The notes under the pieces were generated by a model, which saw nothing but the letters and a program-made list of their open reading frames with translations, ran no database searches and had not been told where the DNA came from. A stretch of 64,000 bases of DNA from Aggregatilineales bacterium. GTDB lineage: Bacteria > Chloroflexota > Anaerolineae > Aggregatilineales > Phototrophicaceae. Below, piece by piece: positions 24,349-34,600 of this stretch. How positions within the stretch are numbered: position 1 is the first letter of the stretch; the number at the start of each line of letters is the position of its first letter. The stretch is from NCBI GenBank assembly GCA_030834905.1, contig JAUQWZ010000003.1, forward strand, positions 62,001 to 126,000, read 5' to 3'. A program made the position numbers and the translations under genes.

Positions 24349-27300
24349 TTACTGTGCTTCACTCAGGCTGACCGCCACGTTTTTGAACTCGTAAATCCGC
24401 AGCGAGCCTTTCCACAGGCTGGCGTTAGCGAACACCTGAACCTGCCCACCGGCTCTTTGGACGCCGGTGATGTGGACTTCGACGTTGACGCACTGGCTGT
24501 CGCCGAGCACCTGCCCGCGATACTTCCAGACCATCTCCTGCCCTTCGACGTTCCCGAAGCGCGGCGACTGGAAATCGCGCCCCAGATCGGCGTGGATGGC
24601 GTATGCCTGAACCGCCTGGACAATCGCTTCCAAGCCCAGCGAGCCGGGCATAACCGGGTCGTCGTGGAAATGGCAGGCGAAGAACCAGTGGGACGGATCG
24701 ACGTTGGTGGTCGCGTAAATGTAGCCCAGTCCGGCGCTGCCGCCGTGAAGATCGATGAGAGCGTCATCCAGGAACGCAAGCTGGTCTTTTGGCAGCGCCA
24801 GCGCAGAACGGCGCTGCGAGGCTGCGCCCCGACTGCCCGCCACCTGCGCCAGCTTAACACCAGCATTGGCTTCGTGCCATTTGGCTGGCGGGCTGCCCCG
24901 GTCGAGTCCTGCCTGACTGGCGAACGCCTGGAGCGTGAAATAGCCGAAGGTCGAAACGCCAGTGTAGAACGACTCGCCATCGACCTGCATGTCAAAGCTG
25001 TACTTCTGGATGATGATGCCCTGGAGCACCGTGGACGACAGCAGTTCTACCCGGTTGACCAGCGTGCGCCCGCGTAAATCGACCTCGCGCAGCAGCTTGC
25101 CCTGCCCGTCAAGATTGCGGAAATAGAAGTCAATGTCCGGAAAGGCGAGCGTCGGTCCCATGTAGGCGGAAAGGAAGCCGCAGGGCTGAAGCGCCATTTC
25201 CATCAGCATGGAATAGGGCGTGAAGGGCGACGAATTATCGCGGTAGAACCACATATCCACCGGCACGTCATATTCCGCCACCATGCTGCTGCCGGTTTTG
25301 GTCACCAGCCGCGCCGCGTCCACTTCGACGATCCGCGATACCAGCATCAGATCGGTGTTGGGAATGCGCGGGGCGCGCTTATGATCGTAGATGGCGTATT
25401 CGGGACCAAAACAGGCTTTGATCGATCCGCGCGCGAACTGATCAAGGCTCGCCGTGTCGAAAATTGCCGGGCGCGGCGTGTAGCGCGGTTCGGGTTTGGA
25501 TGGCGGTTTTTCGGGCATCGGCGGCGGTGGCGCGGCGGGCTGCGGTGCTGGCGGCGTCATGACCGCCGGATTCCGCATCTGCGCCTGTAAATCAGTCCCC
25601 ATCTCGCGCAGCCACGACAGCCGGTTTTGCAGCGTCGCAGCGTGATCGGCTGCCGGTTCCAGTAGTGCCGGAGCATGGCGCGGCGCGGGCGATAGAACGC
25701 TGGCTGCGGCTGGCTGGGCGGCGCGGCTGAACTGCCGCCGGTTGACTTCGTTCAGGATGACGTCGCGCACCGGCTCGCCGCCGAGAGTGATCGTCCTCAA
25801 AAGCTGTTTGCCCTCGCTGGCGCGCACATTTTCATCGTACAGGGCGGATAGATCCATCGGCACGCGGTGGCTCACCAGCCGCGCCAGCATTTTGACCAGC
25901 GCCGCGTGCGAGTCCAGCCGTAGATTGTCAATCGGGACGGCGATGTGCGGGCGGTTATCGCTCCGCAGGGTGTCGTTGATCCAGCGGGTGCAGGTGGAGC
26001 CGGGACCCAGTTCGACGAACAGCCGCGCCCCATCGCGGTAAGCGCGCGAAATCAGGCGCGGGAAATCGACCGGCTTGCAGCAGACACGGGCAATACTACG
26101 GGCGATCAGCCCACTCTCCAGCCGGATCGGTTCGTAATCGGCGGCTGAATAGAAGGTGATGTTCTGCGCCGTGTTATGAACATCCCAGTGATGCACGCGA
26201 TAAAACTCGTCATATTCCGAGATGATGGCTTCGTTGTGAATGACGGTGTCAAACGGGGCGCGTACAGAAGCGCAGCCGAGCCGTTCGATGACGCGCTCGC
26301 AGGCTGCCGGTTCGCCGCCGATGACCACTTCGGTGGGCGTGTTGATGTGGGTGACGTACACGCGGCTCTCGTGGGTGAGCTGCTGGTGGACGCTGGCGGG
26401 CGAGGCGGTCAGCACGTAGGACGCCCAGAAATTGTTCTCTGCCAGGGCTGGCAGCCCCCACGCCTCGCGAACGGCTTCCTTGCGCCCGTACAGCCGTGAA
26501 GTGAACAGCGGCGACGACTTGAAGACCTCGCTGGCGGCGCTGCCGTCGCGCCAGATCTCCATCGCCCACAACATGCTGCCTTCGCCCAGGCTGTAACCAA
26601 AGGCGGCGCTCGGCTCAACCTTAAAGACCTGACGCAGGATGTAGGTGTAGATCGCCGCGAAGGTCGTACCCGATTCCATCATGGCGATAGGGGCTTCCGA
26701 CAATTTCAGGCGCGCCGCCCGAACTTCGGCGCGGCTGGGCGCGGCAAGACTGCGCGGGTAGAGCAGCGTGCTTGCCAGCCGGTTGCCCGCGTCCCCGCTG
26801 ACCGTGTTCAGGTGGTCAAGCGCGCCGGGGAACAGGTGCAGTAAATCCTGACCCAGTCCTGGATACGAGTTGAACGCGCCCGGATAGACAAACGCCAGGC
26901 TGCCCGCCGCGCCCAGCGGCAGGGCGCTAAAGGCACTGCCGCCCGGCGTCACCCATTCGCCGCCGTGAGCGAACGCTTCCGGGATGCCCTTACGCGCCAG
27001 ATCGATTTCGCGCAGCAGAGCAGTTCGGTCACGCCCGACGATGGCTGCCGCCACTCTGCCGCTGCGGCGAAACGCCGCGAACGCCCGTTGTGCCAGCAGG
27101 CGCAGCGGTTCGCCGCTGTGGAGTCCATCCTCAAGCTGGCTCAGACGCTGCATCAGTTCCGGTTCGCTGTCGGCGTCAATTGGGAACAGGTAAAAATCCC
27201 GACTCTTGAGATAGGTATGCCGGTGCTCACCGGCGCTGTGGCGCGTGTCGGCATCCGACAGCAGTACGTGGGCGCACGTCCCATCTTCGCTCAGGCTGTT

Positions 27301-29907
27301 CAGCGCGGCGAGGCGAGGCTGATCGTTTCGGCTGAACCACGTCCGCGATTCCTGCGCGACGTAGAACGGACTGTTGACCCACAGTTCCGGCTGTTTGGGC
27401 GCTGTCCATTTGAGGACTGCCGGGATGAAGCGCTGGTACAGGCAGAGCGCCGTCTTGATCAGGCTGGCGATGCCCGCCGCCGCGCCGGTGTGTCCGACGT
27501 TGGCTTTGACGCTGCCCAACGCGGTCAGCGGCGTGGTGTCCGGCGTGTGGCTGGCGTATGCCTGGTTCAACCCGACGATCTCGGCGGCATCCTGGGCGGC
27601 AATGCCGCTGGCGGAGGCTTCGACGTAGCCGACCGCTTCGGGGCGAACTTCAGCCGCGGCGAGCGCTGCCTGCGCCGTCGCGACGACCGTGCTGGCGTCG
27701 CCGCCGGGGGCTATCGCTAAGCTCTCGATGGTCGCGTAGATGCGCTGTCCCTGCGCCCGGTCTGCCCGTTTGAGCACAACCGCGCCCGCGCCTTCGCCCA
27801 CCAGCCAGCCATCTGCCGCCTGGTCAAAGCTCAGGGTTGGCGCGCCGCCGCTGACCGGGTGCATCTGCCTTCGCAGCAGCACTTTTTCCACGCCGCCTGC
27901 CAGATCAACCGCGCCGATCACCACCGCATCCAGCGCGTCGTTCGCCAGCAGAAGCTGCGCCACTTCCAGCGCCTTATAGACCGAGTTTTCCGACGACGAC
28001 ACGGTGAACGCCGGACCGGAGAAGTTCCACAGCGCCGATACCCGGCTGGAGATGATATTCCCAATATAGCTCATGTACTGGTTCACCTGCGCGGGCGGGC
28101 TGATGGCGTTCTTGGCTGCCGCCGCCAGGTCGTGTTCATCGGCGTCGCTCAGGGTGATACCCGCGCGGCGCAGGCTGTCCTTGATCTGCCATGACAGATC
28201 GAGGCGGCTGCGATACTGGTGCAGGCTCAGTTCAGGACCCATCGCCACCATGACGATCACGCTGCTGCCTTCCGGCAGTCCAGCGTCACGCGCGGCGCTG
28301 TCGGCGGTCTTAAGCAGCAGCAGATGCTGCGGCGTTGGCTGGTCATCTTCTTTGGGCGGGAACTTAAAGCGCAAAAAGTCGATCTCAAACGAGTCGATAT
28401 ACGCGCCCGAAGGCGCGTCTTCCGCCAGACCTTTCCAGCGGCGGGGCGGCAGCGGCGTAAAATGCTGCGTTCCGTCGTAAAGCGTCTGGGCGAAGGCGTC
28501 CAATCCGTCGCAGCCGCCAAACTGCGCGTCCATGCCTACAATCGCCATCCGCGTTCGCGGTGGGCGGGTCTGTGGAGTGGATTCAGGCTGGCTGGCGGCG
28601 CTTTGCAGCACCAGATGGGCGCTGACGCCGCCAAAGCCAAAGGCGTTGATTCCGGCAGCTTTCGCCGTTTGTGTCCAGGGGGTGTTGCGGCTGACGATCT
28701 GCGCCGCGCCAAACTGCTGTGACGTCAGCGGGTTTTTCACGCCGATGCTGGCGGGGATTAACCCATGCTGCATACTCAGGATGACCTTGAGCATACTGGC
28801 GAGTCCGGCAACCGTCAGCAGGTGACCGTGATTCGCCTTGACCGAGCCGATCAGCGGCGCAGCCCCGTGACCGCCGAAAAACTCATCCATCGAACTGAGT
28901 TCGGTCTTGTCGCCCAGCGGCGTGCCGCTGGCGTGACATTCGACATACTGCACCGTCTGCGGGTCAACATCGCCCGCATAGGCGCGCTGGAAGGCGAGAA
29001 TTTGCCCGCGTGAGTTGGGCGTCAGCGGGTGTTTTCCCCTGCCGTCATTCGACAGCCCGACTCCGCCAACGACGGCGTAGATGTGATCGCCGTCGCGAAG
29101 CGCATCGGTATAGCGTTTCAGCACCAGCAGCCCCGCGCCTTCGCCGGAGATCAAGCCGCCGGAACTGCTGTCCAGCGGGCGGCTTTCGCCGTTATCGGGA
29201 TAAGCGCCAAAATGGGTGAAGCCCATATTGACGAACAGCGGATCGGCGGCGCTGACCGCCCCCGCCAGCATCAGATCGGCTTTGCCCGCTGCCAGATATT
29301 CACACGCCAGCCCGACCGCATACAGCGAGGACGCGCAGGCGGCATCGATGCAAAAATGGACGCCGCCCAACGCCAGCCCATTGGCGACCACCGCCGCCGG
29401 TGACAGCAGCGCCGCATCGGGTTTCGCCGGGCGAGGATCGCGCTGTAAGTCGAAGTCGTCCGCGCCCAGCAGCTCGCCAAGCGCGCCTTCCAGCGCCGTG
29501 TCGTAAATAGGCGCAACCGCGCGGTGCGATTCCTGAGTTGGGAAGGACAGATTGCCCAGCAGCAGCCCGCAGCGTGCCAGCACGTCCGTCCGGTCGAGAT
29601 AGCCGCTGTCTCGCAGCGCTTCCCGCGCCACGTACAGCGTCCAGCCCGCCGCTTTGTCCATGCCTTCGGGGATGTCGATCCGGGCGCGCACGTAGCCGCC
29701 GCGCAGGGAATAGGTGGTGTCCTGGGTTCGCCGCTGGGGATCGTAGTAGACCGCCGGGTCAGCGCCAAACTGTTCGCTTTCGGCGGGTGAGGTGCTGTTG
29801 ACGCCGTTGATCAGGTTCTGCCAGAACTCATCTGGAGTCGCCGCGCCGGGAAACAGGCATGACAGCCCGACAATGGCGATTTTTCCGCTGGTGTGTTGTC
29901 CGTTCAT
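24349..29907 (-). CDS. Pfa-type synthase subunit KS-CLF-AT-DH-DH
   Basis: 1852-aa multidomain condensing and dehydrating protein. KS at about 1-440: Cys191 in DAACASSLYAV, ECHASGT and KANHGHL histidines. CLF-like KS at about 450-880: the active-site Cys is missing (VSSSENSV near 640), as expected for a chain-length factor. Acyltransferase at about 1000-1350, with Ser1106 in GYSLGEGSM. A Pro-rich linker (APQPAAPPPPMPEKPPSKPE) follows. Two FabA-type dehydratase domains come last: PFTPYSMLMEMALQPCG in the first, HFHDDPVMPGSLGLEA in the second. Having AT between CLF and DH resembles the myxobacterial Pfa arrangement rather than the marine PfaB/PfaC split. The start overlaps the KR-DH stop as ATGA. 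It would elongate and shape the chain together with the PfaA-like protein. No terminal AGPAT, thioesterase or reductase is seen. Confidence 0.9.
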   Translation of the reverse strand: MNGQHTSGKIAIVGLSCLFPGAATPDEFWQNLINGVNSTSPAESEQFGADPAVYYDPQRRTQDTTYSLRGGYVRARIDIPEGMDKAAGWTLYVAREALRDSGYLDRTDVLARCGLLLGNLSFPTQESHRAVAPIYDTALEGALGELLGADDFDLQRDPRPAKPDAALLSPAAVVANGLALGGVHFCIDAACASSLYAVGLACEYLAAGKADLMLAGAVSAADPLFVNMGFTHFGAYPDNGESRPLDSSSGGLISGEGAGLLVLKRYTDALRDGDHIYAVVGGVGLSNDGRGKHPLTPNSRGQILAFQRAYAGDVDPQTVQYVECHASGTPLGDKTELSSMDEFFGGHGAAPLIGSVKANHGHLLTVAGLASMLKVILSMQHGLIPASIGVKNPLTSQQFGAAQIVSRNTPWTQTAKAAGINAFGFGGVSAHLVLQSAASQPESTPQTRPPRTRMAIVGMDAQFGGCDGLDAFAQTLYDGTQHFTPLPPRRWKGLAEDAPSGAYIDSFEIDFLRFKFPPKEDDQPTPQHLLLLKTADSAARDAGLPEGSSVIVMVAMGPELSLHQYRSRLDLSWQIKDSLRRAGITLSDADEHDLAAAAKNAISPPAQVNQYMSYIGNIISSRVSALWNFSGPAFTVSSSENSVYKALEVAQLLLANDALDAVVIGAVDLAGGVEKVLLRRQMHPVSGGAPTLSFDQAADGWLVGEGAGAVVLKRADRAQGQRIYATIESLAIAPGGDASTVVATAQAALAAAEVRPEAVGYVEASASGIAAQDAAEIVGLNQAYASHTPDTTPLTALGSVKANVGHTGAAAGIASLIKTALCLYQRFIPAVLKWTAPKQPELWVNSPFYVAQESRTWFSRNDQPRLAALNSLSEDGTCAHVLLSDADTRHSAGEHRHTYLKSRDFYLFPIDADSEPELMQRLSQLEDGLHSGEPLRLLAQRAFAAFRRSGRVAAAIVGRDRTALLREIDLARKGIPEAFAHGGEWVTPGGSAFSALPLGAAGSLAFVYPGAFNSYPGLGQDLLHLFPGALDHLNTVSGDAGNRLASTLLYPRSLAAPSRAEVRAARLKLSEAPIAMMESGTTFAAIYTYILRQVFKVEPSAAFGYSLGEGSMLWAMEIWRDGSAASEVFKSSPLFTSRLYGRKEAVREAWGLPALAENNFWASYVLTASPASVHQQLTHESRVYVTHINTPTEVVIGGEPAACERVIERLGCASVRAPFDTVIHNEAIISEYDEFYRVHHWDVHNTAQNITFYSAADYEPIRLESGLIARSIARVCCKPVDFPRLISRAYRDGARLFVELGPGSTCTRWINDTLRSDNRPHIAVPIDNLRLDSHAALVKMLARLVSHRVPMDLSALYDENVRASEGKQLLRTITLGGEPVRDVILNEVNRRQFSRAAQPAAASVLSPAPRHAPALLEPAADHAATLQNRLSWLREMGTDLQAQMRNPAVMTPPAPQPAAPPPPMPEKPPSKPEPRYTPRPAIFDTASLDQFARGSIKACFGPEYAIYDHKRAPRIPNTDLMLVSRIVEVDAARLVTKTGSSMVAEYDVPVDMWFYRDNSSPFTPYSMLMEMALQPCGFLSAYMGPTLAFPDIDFYFRNLDGQGKLLREVDLRGRTLVNRVELLSSTVLQGIIIQKYSFDMQVDGESFYTGVSTFGYFTLQAFASQAGLDRGSPPAKWHEANAGVKLAQVAGSRGAASQRRSALALPKDQLAFLDDALIDLHGGSAGLGYIYATTNVDPSHWFFACHFHDDPVMPGSLGLEAIVQAVQAYAIHADLGRDFQSPRFGNVEGQEMVWKYRGQVLGDSQCVNVEVHITGVQRAGGQVQVFANASLWKGSLRIYEFKNVAVSLSEAQ

Positions 29908-31640
29908 CGCGCTGTTTCTGGCAGGCGGTTCTTCCGAAACAGCTCGTTGAGCCGCTTGCTCATGGTGACTTCAAGATCGTGGATGGTCATGTACACCCGC
30001 TGGTGTTCGTCGTAGAGCGTGACGTGGGCGATGACGTTGGTTTCGGTGTGGGCGCTCACCTGCATGGTGACGTAAAACGTCTGCCCGAAGGACACGTTCC
30101 GGTAAAATTTTCCCTGACCGGCACGCAGCGGCAGGCTGCCCGCGTCATAGAAACGCCGCGCCCAGACGCCGATACTCTGCAACCCAATATCCGCCATAAA
30201 ATAGTTGAACGCCTGAATCGGGAACTGCCCCTGATAATCCGAGTCGATGTGCGGCAGGACGCAGCGCATGGTCAATCCCTGTTCGCTGATCCCCAGCACC
30301 GCGTCAATGCCCTGAAAGCTGAAGCCGTGAAAGAGCGTGCCGTCGCGGTACAACTGCTCGCCGGGGATTTCCTGGCGCGCGGGCAGGGAAAACGGCAGCG
30401 TGTAGACCGGCGCTTCGGGGATTTCAGAACGCAGCGTCAGGCGGGCGCTGTAGTGAAAGCGCGGCTTGCCTTCGGCGCTCTGGCTGCGCACCATCGCGTC
30501 GATAACAATCTGACCGTCACCCTTGCTGATTTCCTTCAACTCCAGCAGATAGCTGTCGGCAAGGCTGTCGTCAAAGACGATACCCTTGAGGACACGATAG
30601 TTGTCGAAGCTGAAACAGCGATAGCCGCGATGAATCTGCTCGCAGGCGCTCGCCATCCACGACATCGCCGACACCATCGGCATCACCGCCTGGGCGTTGA
30701 CGACGTGATCCGCCAGAAACGGGCTGTCCGCCAGATTCAGCCTTCGGCGCAGGTGGTAGGTTTGCAGTTCGCCGCCGCCGGTTGGGGCGGGCTGCGGGCG
30801 AATGGCGCTGCCGATGACGACCTGTACCGGCGCATCGCCAGTCATACGCAGTTCTTCGACCAGCATCTGAGTGCCGACTTCGACTGGAATGATGCGGATA
30901 TTGAGCTTATCGAAATACTCGCGAAGCTGCGGCGTAACCATGCCGCCGTCCCAGGGTCCCCAGTTGACCGCGACGACGTGGCAGTTGGGATACAGCGTCC
31001 TGAAGCGGTGGGCGGTCTTGTTGAGGATTTCGTTGGCGATGGCATAATCCGCCTGCCCGACGTTGCCGTAAAACCCGGCGACTGACGAGAACAGCACCAG
31101 ATAATCCAGTTGGGCGGCGGGGACGGCGGCGAGCAGGTTCTCAAGCCCTTCGACCTTCGCCGCGTAGACGTTCTCGAAGTCGGCTTCGGTCTTGTTCTCA
31201 ATCAGCTTATCGGCGAGATTGCCCGCGCCGTGTAACAGCCCGGTGATCGCGCCCAGATGCGCGACGCTGCTCAGGGCGGCGGACAGCGCGGCGGCGTCGG
31301 TGATATCGGCGCTCAGGTAGACGGCTTGACCGCCTGCTGCCGCCACTGCCGCCAGCGTCTGGCGGATTTCGCGCTGCGCCACCACGCCGCTGACGGCTTT
31401 GCCGATCAGCGCTGGAGTCGGCTTTTCGCCCCGCGCCTGCATGTCGGCAATCGCCTGTTTCTTGAGATCGGCTTCGGCGCTAACGCCCTGCGCCCACGCC
31501 GGTTCATCCTTCAGGGCGGTGCGCCCCAGCAGAATGAACTTACAGCCGAAGTGCCGCGCTATCTCGATGACGCACTGCGCCGTGATGCCTCTCGCGCCGC
31601 CGCTGACCAGAAAGACGGTCGAGGTTGTGATCTTACCCAT
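29904..31640 (-). CDS. Stand-alone ketoreductase-dehydratase (KR-DH) of the Pfa-like synthase
   Basis: 578 aa corresponding to what is normally the C-terminal end of PfaA. Residues 1 to about 260 are the catalytic half of a polyketide-type KR: SGGARGIT nucleotide loop, LHGAGN, catalytic Ser in FSSVAGFYG, and Tyr/Asn in QADYAIAN. The rest is a hot-dog dehydratase-like domain with FLADHVVNAQAVMPM, where His and the following Pro mark the active site. The ATG at 31640 overlaps the PfaA-like stop by 8 bases (ATGGGTAA), so translation should be coupled by re-initiation; a longer start at 31673 is less likely. The structural half of this KR sits at the C-terminus of the PfaA-like protein, meaning one KR fold is split over two polypeptides. 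The 3' end overlaps the next gene as ATGA. Confidence 0.88.
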   Translation of the reverse strand: MGKITTSTVFLVSGGARGITAQCVIEIARHFGCKFILLGRTALKDEPAWAQGVSAEADLKKQAIADMQARGEKPTPALIGKAVSGVVAQREIRQTLAAVAAAGGQAVYLSADITDAAALSAALSSVAHLGAITGLLHGAGNLADKLIENKTEADFENVYAAKVEGLENLLAAVPAAQLDYLVLFSSVAGFYGNVGQADYAIANEILNKTAHRFRTLYPNCHVVAVNWGPWDGGMVTPQLREYFDKLNIRIIPVEVGTQMLVEELRMTGDAPVQVVIGSAIRPQPAPTGGGELQTYHLRRRLNLADSPFLADHVVNAQAVMPMVSAMSWMASACEQIHRGYRCFSFDNYRVLKGIVFDDSLADSYLLELKEISKGDGQIVIDAMVRSQSAEGKPRFHYSARLTLRSEIPEAPVYTLPFSLPARQEIPGEQLYRDGTLFHGFSFQGIDAVLGISEQGLTMRCVLPHIDSDYQGQFPIQAFNYFMADIGLQSIGVWARRFYDAGSLPLRAGQGKFYRNVSFGQTFYVTMQVSAHTETNVIAHVTLYDEHQRVYMTIHDLEVTMSKRLNELFRKNRLPETAR

Positions 31641-34600
31641 TTGTCGTATGTGTCCCGTTGGAGTAAGGGGCATAGGGCTGCCGCGCGACCAGCGTGGTTC
31701 GTCCTAACGCGCCATACGCCACTTCGGTGAGCAGGCGGTTCGGATCGAACATCTCCGCCAGCACGCAGTCGGCGACCCCGTCGGCGCTGGTGTTGGGCGC
31801 AACGTCAAGGACGCGGCAGAACACCGCGTCCCATTCGAGGCTCAACGTCTTGACCAGACCGAACAGCCCGCCGGAAATCGCGCCGAAGCTGTGGTCGGCG
31901 GTTGTACCCAGCGCGCCATCCAGCCGCGTGACCACCAGGAAGCATTTTCGCCCGGTGCCATTGCCACGAGTCAGGTGCGGCTTCAGGTGCTTTGCCATCA
32001 GGAAGGCGAATTTCACCAGCGCTTTTTCATGCTCCAGAAAGAGCGTGCCGTTGCGGGTATTGGCTGCCGGGTTGAGATGGACGAACGCGCCAATGCTGCC
32101 GTACTGGCTGCTGACAGCCGCCAGCGCGTCTGACAGGCTGCTTTCGTCGAAGTTGGCAAGCTGCACCCGCGCCAGATCGCCCAGCGCCGGGTTCAGCGGC
32201 ACAACCGTTTCCGGCAGGCTCAAAACCACCACCCGCCAGCCCTGCGCCGACAGCCGTTTGGCGACAGCGGCGGTGACCGCCGTCCCGTCGTCGGTGAGCA
32301 GGCAGACCGAGTCAGTAATCGCAAATTCGAGCGCGTCCGGCGTGGGCAGCCGCAGCAGTTCAACCAGGCTGCGCTCGATGCCGTGTGCCGCAGATGCCGC
32401 TGCCCGCGGCAGCGCTTCGCTGACTGAATCGCGCGCCGCGTCAACCGGCGTCACGGCTTCAGCCGCCGTTACTGCGCTGCCGCCCAAATCAAAAGGGCTT
32501 GCCAGACGGCTAACCTCCTGCATGTAATCGACGATTTGCTGCAAGGTGCGCAGTTCGCCCAGTTCTTCGGGGCTGAACTGCGGCAGGTCGGGGAATTCTT
32601 CGCGCATCGCGCCGAGGATTTCGACGCGCTTGATCGAGTCGATGCCGAGGTCAGCTTCCATGTCCATGTTCAGTTCGAGCATCTCCACCGGATAGCCGGT
32701 CTTGTCACCGACAATTCGCAGCATAGCTTCGGCTAAAGCAGCGGTATTCGCTCCTTCGGCTGCCAGCGGCGCGACCGCTTCGACCGGCTGCGGGGCATGG
32801 TTGATAACCGGCGCGGCGGCGGGTGCTGCGACTGTTTCCGTCAGATGTCCGTTGCCATTCGCCTTGTCGCTGGCTGCGGCTGGCTGCGCCGGAGCGCCGC
32901 CCGACTTCTGCTGCATGTAATCGACGATCTGCTGCAAGGTGCGCAGTTCGCCCAGTTCTTCGGGGCTGAACTGCGGCAGGTCGGGGAATTCTTCGCGCAT
33001 CGCGCCGAGGATTTCGACGCGCTTGATCGAATCGATGCCGAGGTCGGCTTCCATATCCATGCTCAGTTCGAGCATCTCCACCGGATAGCCGGTCTTATCG
33101 CCGACAATCCGCAGCATGGCTTCGGAAAGCGCCGCCAGACTTTCGCCACCGGCTGCCTGCGGGACTGCGGCGGGCGCGGGGGCGGAGACTGCCGGAACAG
33201 GCTGTGGCGCGGGCGCGGGTTCAGCAGCTTTCACCGGTTCGGGCGCGGGCGCTGCCACCAGCGGCTGAACAACCGGCGCGGGCTGCGCCGCTGCTGGCGC
33301 TGTCACTGGCTTTGGCTGGCGTTCCACTACTGGCACCGGCACCGGGATTTCGACGGCTGGCGCTGCTGCCGCTTTCGGCTTGACGCCGCTGCCGTTGCGG
33401 CTGCCATTGGCGGGCGCGTGCGACAGTCCGGCGTACTGCTGGCGAATGATCTCCAGCAGCGACTGGGCGATTTCCGTCTGCTGCTGCATATACTGCTCGT
33501 GCATCCGCAGCGTGTCTGACTGGTACTCATGGAAGCGGAGCATGTTCTGCGCCAGCGATTCCGCCACGTTCGGCGGCAGCGTCTGCGAGGCGAGCAGCGT
33601 CTGCTGCTGCTGGGTCAGATCGAAGAAGATGCGGAAGTATTCCGACTGGCTCTGGGCGTACTGCTCATGGACGCGCAGCGTTTCGCCCTGATGCTGGCGA
33701 AACTGCGCCAGGCTGTATTCAAGCGTCTGTAAAGTCGTCATATCACTTGTCTGCTCTGATTGTGGTTGGTCACTGGCGTCGATTGGTTCGGGCAGCGCGC
33801 TCACCGGCGCGGCTTGCGCCGAGACTGGAACGGGCTGAACCGGCGGCGCGGCTGGCGCTTCCGGCTGAACCGGCGGCGCGGCTGGCGCTGCCAGCATCTG
33901 CGGGTTGATTACGATCTGCTGCCCGCCGGACGCCAGCGCCTCGCGGTAGGTGGCGCGGGTCTTGTCGCTGACGTAGTTAGCGCCGTTCAGCTTAACCGTC
34001 ATACCTTTTTTCTTAGGCGGCATTTCCACTGACAGCCCATAGGGGTCAATTGAACCAAGCGCCAGCCCCAGCACCTGAAGCTGGACGGCGGCTTCGCGAA
34101 GCTGGCGGTCGCTGTCCTTCTGGCGGCTGCCGTTCAGGGCGATGGCGACGTGCGGGCGATCCCCCAGAATGTCCTTGACCAGATTGGTCAGCACGTTACG
34201 GGGACCAAACTCGACAAATACCATCCCACCCGCGCTGTAAATCTGCTCGATTTCGTCGCGGAACAGCACCGGATTCAGGATGTGCTGCGCCAGCACCTGC
34301 TTCATGGCTGCCGGATCGTTTGGATAGGGCGTGCCGGTGGCATTGCTGTAGACCGGCGTCTTCGGCGGCTGGAAAGCCGTCTGCTCGACTACCTGAGCGA
34401 AGGGTTTTTGCGCGTGTCCGACCAGCGGCGTGTGGAAGGCTGCCGAAACCGACAGCGGCACGACCTTGAAGCCCCTGGCTGCCAGAGCGCCTTCGGCACG
34501 CTGTACCGCCTCGGTTGCCCCGGCGACCACTACCTGCGACCGCGAGTTGCGGTTGGCGACCGAGACGCCGGGTAAACTGGCGACTTCGCGCTCGATGGCA

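Noticed and set aside
31620..31660. Programmed ribosomal frameshift at the split KR
   Set aside because: No convincing slippery heptamer is visible; ATG-in-overlap re-initiation explains the arrangement more simply, though it is not excluded.
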